DNA from: Syntrophaceae bacterium UBA6252
GTDB lineage: Bacteria; Desulfobacterota; Syntrophia; Syntrophales; UBA6807
Assembly: GCA_002441265.1 (NCBI GenBank)
Contig: DJVQ01000054.1
Coordinates: 14,997-34,295 of the forward strand
Direction of reading: 5' to 3'
DNA length: 19,299 bases
This document shows positions 1-5,443 of this stretch, piece by piece (within the stretch, counting starts at the first letter, position 1; the number at the start of each line of letters is the position of its first letter). Below the pieces are notes generated by a model. That model was not told where the DNA came from. It made no database searches and saw nothing but the letters and a program-made list of their open reading frames with translations. The translations under genes were made by a program, and so were the position numbers.

Positions 1-71
1 TTGCCGAACTGTTTTTCGATCTGCGTGATGGCCAGATCCACCGCTTTCTGCCGATCCATGTCGGAAACCAT
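1..71 (-). CDS. recA: RecA recombinase, N-terminal fragment
   Basis: Only the first 23 codons lie in the window; the gene continues past the left edge. The reverse strand reads MVSDMDRQKAVDLAITQIEK and then QFG, the usual opening of RecA just before the first structured strand. RecA forms the ATP-dependent filament on single-stranded DNA for recombination and triggers LexA self-cleavage. The ATG at 71 is preceded by a GGGGG ribosome site six bases upstream; an in-frame ATG at 59 is a second possible start. It is the last gene seen of the pgpA-cinA-thpR-recA series, 134 bases after thpR, so it may be read from that operon, from its own promoter, or both. I see no clear LexA site directly in front of it. 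The ATPase motifs are outside the window. Confidence 0.9.
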   Translation of the reverse strand, partial: MVSDMDRQKAVDLAITQIEKQFG

Positions 72-108
72 TTCGATCCCCCTTGAATGTGTTGTCGGTC
101 GTTCCGAG

Positions 109-161
109 GAAATCGCCGGACGCGGCGATTTCGTGTCATCTTCCATCCGGCGGAAGCCGGA
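109..161 (-). other. Two tandem stem-loops between thpR and recA
   Basis: Read on the transcribed (minus) strand, the thpR-recA gap carries two perfect hairpins in a row. The first, 161-146, has 6-bp arms (TCCGGC/GCCGGA) around a 4-base loop. The second, 132-109, has 10-bp arms (GAAATCGCCG/CGGCGATTTC) around a 4-base loop. No T-run follows either of them, so they are not typical intrinsic terminators. Possible roles are RNA processing or stability between thpR and recA, partial termination, or shielding the recA leader. The base pairing is seen directly; the role is inference. Confidence 0.55.
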
Positions 162-205
162 ATCCGCTCGTCGCCGCGACCCCGGGTCCCGTCGCGTGGG
201 CGTCC

Positions 206-823
206 TCATTTTCCCGCCGCCCCGGCCGGCGTCCCCTCTCCGGACCGAAGAAAGGGAAACTCGGCTATTTTCGTGTATACGGCGCCGCCCGGTTTCAGTT
301 CGCTTCGGAAGAGAACCAGCGCTCCGGCCTCGAAGGAGCCGGCCTGATGGGATTCCCCTCTCCTCAGGACGTCCTGGACCCCGAGAATCCGCTCCCCCCG
401 CGCCCTGCCCAGGGTGAGGTGAGGTTTGAAGGACCGTTTTTCCCGGGGATACCCGAGTCCCTCGAACGCCCCGTCCAGGTCCCTCTGGAGACGGGACAGT
501 CTCTCAAGATCGCCGTCAAGCCCGATCCAGAGAACCCGTGCCCGGTCGGCGTTCGGAAAGGCTCCCAGACCCCCCGCCCGGAGATTCACCGGTGCCTCCG
601 CGGCGGCCCTGCCTTCGACCGCCCCGGCGATGGCGGCGATGTCCCTCTCGTAGATATCGCCAAAAAACTTGAGCGTCAAGTGAATCCCTTCCGGGTGGGT
701 CCACCGGATGCCCTTCAGGTACATTCCGAGCCGTTCCTGGATCCTTCCGATCCTCTGCCGGACTTCCGGGGACACCTCGATCGCCAGAAAGCTTCTGACC
801 GGTTTCGGCGCTTCCATCGTCAT
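206..823 (-). CDS. thpR: RNA 2',3'-cyclic phosphodiesterase (2'-5' RNA ligase family)
   Basis: A 205-residue member of the 2H phosphoesterase family. The two signature His-x-Thr motifs are present: HLTL at residues 48-51 and HLTL at 135-138, each after a hydrophobic strand. Family members hydrolyse 2',3'-cyclic phosphate ends of RNA to 2'-phosphates and can reversibly join tRNA halves in vitro; the cellular role is poorly known. The start overlaps the cinA stop (ATGA), which suggests translational coupling. A second ATG at 817 sits seven bases from the GGGAG ribosome site and may be the true start. Placement between cinA and recA is a recurring order in this lineage (recalled, not computed). 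The C-terminal 15 or so residues (SGEGTPAGAAGK) look like a disordered tail. Confidence 0.9.
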   Translation of the reverse strand: MTMEAPKPVRSFLAIEVSPEVRQRIGRIQERLGMYLKGIRWTHPEGIHLTLKFFGDIYERDIAAIAGAVEGRAAAEAPVNLRAGGLGAFPNADRARVLWIGLDGDLERLSRLQRDLDGAFEGLGYPREKRSFKPHLTLGRARGERILGVQDVLRRGESHQAGSFEAGALVLFRSELKPGGAVYTKIAEFPFLRSGEGTPAGAAGK

Positions 824-2061
824 TCTCCCTCAAGATATCGTCTCAGCATCTCCAGGGCCCAATGGGCGGAAATTTCCTTGATCCTGCGGCGGTTCCAGCG
901 GAACCGGAATTTCCGGCACACCGTCCCCCTCTCCCCCGCGACGGCGACGAACACCGTTCCCACCGGCTTCAGGTCCGTCCCTCCCCCGGGACCGGCGATC
1001 CCGGTGGTGGAAAGGCCGAGATCGGTCCCCGCCAGGGCGCTGACCCCCTCCGCCATGGCCCGGGCCGTCTCCTCGCTCACCGCCCCGTGCGCCTCCAGTA
1101 CGGCGGCGGGAACGTGAAGCATCTCCTCCTTGGAAGCGTTGCTGTACACGACGAGGCCCCGCTCGAAGTAGGCCGAACTCCCGGGAACGTCGGTGAGCCG
1201 GTCCGCCACCAGCCCCCCCGTGCAGGACTCGGCCACGGCGAGGGTCCGTTTCCGCTCCCACAGGAGCGACGCCACGACCCCCTCGAGGGTTTCCTCGTCC
1301 CGGGCGAAGATGTACTGCCCGAGGCTCCGGCGGACCCGTTCCACCGCCTCTTCCAGGTTCCGTTCCGCCGCCCGGTCGGAGTTCCGGGAGGTGAGGACCA
1401 GGTGGTTCTCCGGAAACCGGGGGTAAAAGCCCAGGGAAATCCCGAGGCTCGCGAAATCGACGCCCGCGAGAACCTCGTCGATCCGGGACTCGCTGATCCC
1501 GAACAACTTCAGGGTCCGCTTGAGCGGCCCCTTCCCGCCCCCGGAAAGCCGCTCCCTCAGGAGGGGCAGGACGCCCTCGGGAAACATGCGCCGCACTTCC
1601 GAGGGAACGCCGGGAAGAACGGCGACGGTTTTTCCTTCGTCCTCCAGGACGTATCCCCAGGCCGTCCCCCCGAGGTTCGGGACGGGCACGGCCCCCTCGG
1701 GAAAATCGGCCTGCTTCGCGTTGTTTTCCGTCCAGGGAATCCCCAGCAGGTCGAACCGCTCCCGGATCCGCCGGAGGGCCTCTTCGTCCCGGAAGCATCC
1801 CCGGCCGAAAGCCCGGGCCAGGGATTCGGTGGTCCGGTCGTCGGCTGTGGGGCCCAGGCCGCCGGTGACGATCACCGCCCGGGAATGGGACAGAAGAAAC
1901 CGGAGCGCCGTGGCGATGTCCTCCCCCCCGTCTCCCGAGGCGGCGATGAAGGAAACCTCCCACCCCTCCTCCTGGAGGATCGGGGCCAGATAGGAGGCGT
2001 TCGCATCCTGGACCATGCCCCGGGTCAGTTCGTCCCCCACGACGAGAATCCCGATTTTCAC
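820..2061 (-). CDS. cinA: CinA: MoCF-like domain plus nicotinamide-nucleotide amidase
   Basis: A full-length two-domain CinA of 413 residues. The N-terminal half (about 1-170) is the molybdopterin-binding-like COG1058 domain, with GDELTRG (9-15), TGGLGPTADD (66-75) and LPGVPSE (149-155). The C-terminal domain (about 263-413) is the PncC amidase with AESCTGG (277-283), whose serine is the nucleophile, then YSN..K and TTGIAGPGGG. The enzyme converts NMN to nicotinate mononucleotide in the pyridine-nucleotide salvage cycle; the N-terminal half of some homologues has ADP-ribose pyrophosphatase activity. The start is GTG at 2061 behind a strong AAGGAGGAGG site, 19 bases after pgpA. In streptococci cinA is a competence/DNA-damage gene co-transcribed with recA, and recA also lies downstream here. 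Confidence 0.95.
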   Translation of the reverse strand: MKIGILVVGDELTRGMVQDANASYLAPILQEEGWEVSFIAASGDGGEDIATALRFLLSHSRAVIVTGGLGPTADDRTTESLARAFGRGCFRDEEALRRIRERFDLLGIPWTENNAKQADFPEGAVPVPNLGGTAWGYVLEDEGKTVAVLPGVPSEVRRMFPEGVLPLLRERLSGGGKGPLKRTLKLFGISESRIDEVLAGVDFASLGISLGFYPRFPENHLVLTSRNSDRAAERNLEEAVERVRRSLGQYIFARDEETLEGVVASLLWERKRTLAVAESCTGGLVADRLTDVPGSSAYFERGLVVYSNASKEEMLHVPAAVLEAHGAVSEETARAMAEGVSALAGTDLGLSTTGIAGPGGGTDLKPVGTVFVAVAGERGTVCRKFRFRWNRRRIKEISAHWALEMLRRYLEGE

Positions 2062-2080
2062 AAATCCTCCTCCTTCCCGC

Positions 2081-2530
2081 CTACAGAACGCGGATCAGCA
2101 CTTGAAGAACCAGAACACTGTAAAGACCGGCCGCCAGATCGTCCGCCACGATGCCCCAGCCCCCCGGCAGCCGTTCGCAGGCCCGCACGGGAAAGGGCTT
2201 GACCACGTCGAAGAACCGGAAGAGGACAAACCCCGCGGCGACGGAAAAGACGGACGGCGGAACGAGGAACAGGGCCACCTGCAGCCCGGCGATCTCGTCG
2301 ATGACAACGGCGGAAGGGTCCCTTTCCCCGAACATCCGCTCCGCCTCGCCGGAAACGTACACGGCGAGAAAGGACAGGGCGGTCACGGAAAGAAGGAGAA
2401 CCGGCCAGGGAAACGTGGAAAAGACGAGATACACGGGAATCCCCACGATCGTGCCGGCCGTGCCGGGGGCGAAGGGGCAATACCCGCTTCCCAGTCCCGT
2501 GGAGAGCACCCTGATGAACCGTTGCGCCAG
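2081..2530 (-). CDS. pgpA: Phosphatidylglycerophosphatase A, probable non-AUG start
   Basis: An integral inner-membrane phosphatase that makes phosphatidylglycerol from its phosphate. The recognisable features are STGLGSGYCPFAPGTAGT near the N terminus, the acidic pair in VVIDEIAG, FRFFDVVKPFPVR, and the ADDLAAG signature near the end, with several hydrophobic segments between. The family is usually about 150-170 residues. The frame has no ATG or TTG; the only common start is GTG at 2509, which would remove residues normally present before the STG motif and lacks a spaced ribosome site. I place the start at CTG 2530 (149 aa): a GAGG site lies six bases upstream and the added AQRFIRV fits the family. 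Upstream of that the frame stays open to a TGA at 2650-2648 without another start. A base error is an alternative. It is the first gene of the operon leading to recA. Confidence 0.82.
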   Translation of the reverse strand: MAQRFIRVLSTGLGSGYCPFAPGTAGTIVGIPVYLVFSTFPWPVLLLSVTALSFLAVYVSGEAERMFGERDPSAVVIDEIAGLQVALFLVPPSVFSVAAGFVLFRFFDVVKPFPVRACERLPGGWGIVADDLAAGLYSVLVLQVLIRVL

Positions 2531-2646
2531 AAAACACCTCGAAGCCTGGATTGCCGCTCCGGCCCCTCCGCCGGAACGGGGGACGGGCCGGATCTCCCCC
2601 GCGGACGGGAGGACGATCCCCCGGAAAGGACGGCACTTACAGGGAG

Positions 2647-2675
2647 TTCATAGTACAATTCCCGGGGATTGTAAA
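2647..2675 (-). promoter_or_regulatory. Probable pgpA operon promoter with palindrome in its spacer
   Basis: On the minus strand, TTTACA (2675-2670) and TATGAA (2652-2647) are 17 bases apart and would start transcription near 2640, about 110 bases before pgpA. The spacer and -35 edge hold an almost perfect 20-bp palindrome at 2654-2673: TACAAT, one mismatch, CCCGGG, one mismatch, ATTGTA. Such a position fits a repressor site. The half-site differs from the LexA palindrome 28 bases away, so the binding protein would be a different one. The promoter assignment is inference from sequence only. Confidence 0.45.
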
Positions 2676-2693
2676 GGCGGTCCATTTTCCCCC

Positions 2694-2723
2694 TTGACAG
2701 GGATAGAACGATCGTTCTATCCT
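2694..2723 (+). promoter_or_regulatory. lexA promoter overlapped by a perfect 22-bp LexA-type operator
   Basis: A TTGACA -35 (2694-2699) and TATCCT -10 (2718-2723) are 18 bases apart. Nearly all of the spacer and most of the -10 are covered by a perfect palindrome at 2701-2722, half-site GGATAGAACGA. Its core, GAAC-GATC-GTTC, fits the GAAC-N4-GTTC box known for LexA/DinR of Gram-positive bacteria. The position gives direct repression and autoregulation: LexA bound here would block RNA polymerase until RecA filaments cause its self-cleavage. dinB, seven bases after lexA, would be induced with it. Confidence 0.85.
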
Positions 2724-2744
2724 CTGGGAACGGAGGTGGCGGCC

Positions 2745-3332
2745 ATGAAACCCGTACGAACGGCGGAAACGGTGGGACGGGCCCTGGAGGGTTTTTTCCG
2801 GGAGAACCGGAGGATGCCCACGTACTCGGAAATGACGGAACTCCTGGGACTGCGCTCGAAAAGCGCGGTCCACTTCTGGGTCCGGAAGCTTCTCGCCCGG
2901 GGCGTCCTGAGAAAGGACGGCCGGGGGTTCCTCCACCCCGCGGGCCGCGCCCTCTCCCTTCCTCTGGCGGGGGAGGTCCCGGCGGGGTTCCCCTCGCCGG
3001 CGGAGGAGGAACTCCGGGACATCCTCTCCTTCGACGAGTACCTCGTCGACCGTCCGGAGGCCTCCTTTCTCCTCCGGGTCCGGGGGGATTCCATGACCGG
3101 AGAGGGGATCAAGGCGGGGGACCTGGTCATCGTGGAGCGGGGGAAAGAGCCCCGGAACGGGGACGTCATCGTGGCCGAGGTGGACGGGGAATGGACCATG
3201 AAGTACTTCCGGAAGCGAGGGGCCGAGGTCACCCTGGAGGCGGCCAACCCCGCCTATCCCCCCGTGAAGCCCAGGAACGAACTTCGGATCGCCGGGGTGG
3301 TCACCGCGGTGATCCGGAAATACCACCGGTAA
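2745..3332 (+). CDS. lexA: LexA SOS repressor (self-cleaving)
   Basis: A 195-residue repressor-protease. Residues about 1-65 form the winged-helix DNA-binding domain, with the recognition segment near SKSAVHFWVRKLLARGVL. The scissile bond is A80-G81 in EVPAGFP. The S24-type catalytic dyad is S116 (RGDSM) and K153 (TMKYF), so self-cleavage should be intact. The start ATG at 2745 follows a GGAGG site; longer readings of this frame run through the promoter and are wrong. It overlaps its own operator in position (2701-2722) and is followed at seven bases by dinB, so this is a two-gene SOS cassette. The DNA-binding domain departs from the E. coli type, in keeping with its different operator. Another lexA elsewhere in the genome cannot be excluded. 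Confidence 0.93.
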   Translation: MKPVRTAETVGRALEGFFRENRRMPTYSEMTELLGLRSKSAVHFWVRKLLARGVLRKDGRGFLHPAGRALSLPLAGEVPAGFPSPAEEELRDILSFDEYLVDRPEASFLLRVRGDSMTGEGIKAGDLVIVERGKEPRNGDVIVAEVDGEWTMKYFRKRGAEVTLEAANPAYPPVKPRNELRIAGVVTAVIRKYHR

Positions 3333-3339
3333 GGACCCC

Positions 3340-4647
3340 ATGGCGGACCGCATTTTCAGCCTCCACTCCTGGCCCCGGGCGATTCTCCACATCGACGGCG
3401 ACGCCTTCTTCACCTCCTGCGAGGAGGCCATTCACCCCGAGTTCCGGGGGAAGCCCCTCATCACCGGCGGGGAGCGGGGAATCGTCGCCTGCGCCAGCTA
3501 CGCCGCCAAGAAGCTCGGCGTCCGCCGGGGGGTCCCCCTCCACGAGGCGAAGAAGATCTGCCCCGGCCTGGTGGTTCTCCCCTCGGACTACGAAACCTAC
3601 AGCCTCTTCTCCCGGCGCATGTTCCAGATCATGCGGCGTTTCACCCCCCAGGTGGAGGAGTACTCCATCGACGAGGCCTTCGCCGATCTCACCGGGCTCA
3701 GGAGGTCCTTCCGGGGCTCCTACGAGGCGATCGCCGAGGCCGTCCGGGAGGAGGTCCGGAGGGAGCTGGGAATCACCGTCACGGCGGGCGTCAGCATCTC
3801 CAAGGTCCTCGCCAAGATCGCCTCGAAACACCGGAAACCGGACGGGCTCACCGCCATCCCCGGCAGGGAGATCCCCCGCTACCTCGACGGCCTTCCCGCG
3901 GGGGCCGTGTGGGGCATCGGCCACGCCACGGCGAACCTCCTCGCCAAGCTCGGGGCCCGGACGGCCCTGGATTTCGCCCGGTTTCCCGAATACCGGGTGA
4001 AGAAGCATTTTTCCAAGCCCGGCGTCGAAACCTGGCGGGAACTCCGGGGGGAGTCGGTGTGGCCCGTGGTTTCCGAGGAGAAAAGCACCTACGCCTCCAT
4101 CAGCAAGACGAAGACCTTCGCCCCCTCGACGGGGGACAGGGAATACCTCTTCGCGCAGCTTTCCCGGAACGTCGAGTCGGCCTGCATCAAGGCGAGGCGG
4201 TACCGGCTCGCCCCCCGGAAGATCGCCCTCTTTCTCAAGAGGGACGACTTCTCCGTCTCCGCCCTCGAGGCCAGGCTCGTCCGCCCCTCCTCCTATCCCC
4301 TGGAACTTGCCGGGATCATCCGGGAACTCTTCGAGATCCTCTACCGGCAGGGGCAGCGGTACCGCGCCACGGGAGGGGTTCTCCTGGAACTCATGGAGGA
4401 CCGGAACATCCAGTACTCCCTTTTCGAAAGCCCCCTTCGGGTCGAGAAGGTGGAACGCCTCTACGCCGCGGCGGACCGGCTCGCCGAAAAATACGGGAAG
4501 CACACCCTTCATCTCGGGGGGTCCCACCTCATCGAGCGGGTCGGAAAGGGAAAACGCGGCGAACCCACGGCGCGGGAAACCACCCGTCTCCCCGGGGAAA
4601 GCGGGAGGAGGCACCTGGGGCTTCCCATCCTTCACCTCGACGTGTGA
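3340..4647 (+). CDS. dinB: Y-family translesion DNA polymerase (Pol IV / DinB-like)
   Basis: A 435-residue error-prone polymerase that copies past damaged bases. The catalytic acids are present: D19 and D21 in HIDGDAFF and D111-E112 in YSIDEAF, with F24 in the steric-gate position that excludes ribonucleotides. Palm, fingers and thumb lie in residues 1-235, and the little-finger domain follows from about 245 to 355. A QYSLF pentapeptide at 358-362 fits the beta-clamp binding motif. The C-terminal 70 residues (RLYAAADRLAEKYG through LPILHLDV) extend beyond the E. coli Pol IV length of 351. The intact acids separate it from the inactive ImuB proteins that often sit beside LexA genes. Its ribosome site (AAGGA) overlaps the lexA stop, so the two are co-transcribed and should be DNA-damage induced. 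Confidence 0.93.
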   Translation: MADRIFSLHSWPRAILHIDGDAFFTSCEEAIHPEFRGKPLITGGERGIVACASYAAKKLGVRRGVPLHEAKKICPGLVVLPSDYETYSLFSRRMFQIMRRFTPQVEEYSIDEAFADLTGLRRSFRGSYEAIAEAVREEVRRELGITVTAGVSISKVLAKIASKHRKPDGLTAIPGREIPRYLDGLPAGAVWGIGHATANLLAKLGARTALDFARFPEYRVKKHFSKPGVETWRELRGESVWPVVSEEKSTYASISKTKTFAPSTGDREYLFAQLSRNVESACIKARRYRLAPRKIALFLKRDDFSVSALEARLVRPSSYPLELAGIIRELFEILYRQGQRYRATGGVLLELMEDRNIQYSLFESPLRVEKVERLYAAADRLAEKYGKHTLHLGGSHLIERVGKGKRGEPTARETTRLPGESGRRHLGLPILHLDV

Positions 4648-4723
4648 CAGGCAGGGAACCGGCCCGGGACCCGCGCCATGCCCTTTGCGGGAACCCCTTG
4701 AAAAACCCTGTCCTTCCCTTCCG

Positions 4724-4738
4724 ATTTCTGATAGAAAT
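4724..4738. other. Short inverted repeat upstream of the MetH-activation gene
   Basis: The 121-base gap after dinB contains ATTTCT-GAT-AGAAAT, a perfect 6-bp inverted repeat, 30 bases before the GTG start of the next gene. No convincing -35/-10 pair, terminator, cobalamin riboswitch or SAM riboswitch core is visible in this gap. It could be a small operator or chance. Confidence 0.25.
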
Positions 4739-4768
4739 TCCCCTATTCCCCCGAAGGAGCGAAACCCC

Positions 4769-5443
4769 GTGTTCCCGGCAGACCCCGATTTCTTCCCCTC
4801 CATCCCGGCCGCCGTCCCCGAGGCCCGGGTGTGGAAGCGCCTCGGCCGGCGGAGGAACACGGAATTTCCGGGAGGGGAACAGGGCAAAGCGATCCGGGAC
4901 GCCCTGGGGGAAGCCTTTTCCCTCATGGATCTCCGGGGCGCCGGCCTGACGGTCCCCATCCTGTCCCTGGACCCCTCGGAAATCCGTCTCGCCGGCGGGA
5001 CCGTTTTCCGCAGCGCCGGCCTGGCCCGTTTCCTCCGGGGAAGCGACGCCCTCCTGCTCATGGGCGCCACGGCGGGACGGGAAATCATGGACGCCATCGG
5101 GAAGGCCGTCGAAGAGGGCCGGATGGCCCGCGCCTCCGTCCTGGACGCCGCGGCGAGCGAGGCCGTCGACGGCGCCCTCGACTGGATCACCGGCTTCTAC
5201 CGCCGGAAACTCCTCCGGGAGATGAAGACTGTGACGAAACGGCGCTTTTCCGCCGGCTACGGCGATTTCGCCCTGGAAAACCAGGAAGCGATCCACCGCC
5301 TGCTCGGGCTCGGGAGACTCTCCGTGGAACTGACGGAAAGCTTCATGCTCCTTCCCGAGAAGTCCGTGACCGCCGTCGCGGGCATCCTGAAAATCGAAAA
5401 CCGGGAGACCTCCTCCGATGAAACGGAAAAAAGCCATTCTTGA
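4769..5443 (+). CDS. Stand-alone methionine synthase activation-domain protein
   Basis: A 224-residue protein matching the C-terminal activation domain of cobalamin-dependent methionine synthase. The AdoMet-binding signature RxxxGY is R159-FSA-G163-Y164, followed by GDFALENQ and by ELTESFMLLPEKSVTAVAGI (187-206), the pattern that closes that domain. In full-length MetH this domain supports reductive methylation of oxidised cob(II)alamin with AdoMet and an electron donor. The next gene encodes a MetH that lacks this part, so the two products should work together. The GTG start at 4769 has AAGGAG nine bases upstream. Its last 26 bases overlap metH, which points to coupled translation. The name rests on domain resemblance; a related corrinoid-protein activator is possible but less likely given the neighbour. 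Confidence 0.85.
   Translation: MFPADPDFFPSIPAAVPEARVWKRLGRRRNTEFPGGEQGKAIRDALGEAFSLMDLRGAGLTVPILSLDPSEIRLAGGTVFRSAGLARFLRGSDALLLMGATAGREIMDAIGKAVEEGRMARASVLDAAASEAVDGALDWITGFYRRKLLREMKTVTKRRFSAGYGDFALENQEAIHRLLGLGRLSVELTESFMLLPEKSVTAVAGILKIENRETSSDETEKSHS

Noticed and set aside
2383..2685. 100-codon minus-strand open frame upstream of and overlapping pgpA
   Set aside because: A GGGGG ribosome-like site precedes its ATG, but the frame differs from pgpA, the product is unlike any family I know, and its start would lie upstream of the inferred pgpA transcription start.
3340..4647. ImuB, the inactive Y-family partner in lexA-imuA-imuB-dnaE2 cassettes
   Set aside because: The catalytic acids (D19, D111, E112) are intact and no imuA or dnaE2 is present, so it is an active polymerase.
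4648..4768. Possible cobalamin or SAM riboswitch before the MetH genes
   Set aside because: The gap is only 121 bases and lacks the conserved cobalamin-riboswitch core and any S-box-like core.
3301..5190. Very long minus-strand open frame opposite dinB
   Set aside because: It is a shadow of GC-rich coding on the plus strand; the translation is proline/arginine/glycine-rich and without domains, while dinB and the MetH activator are certain.
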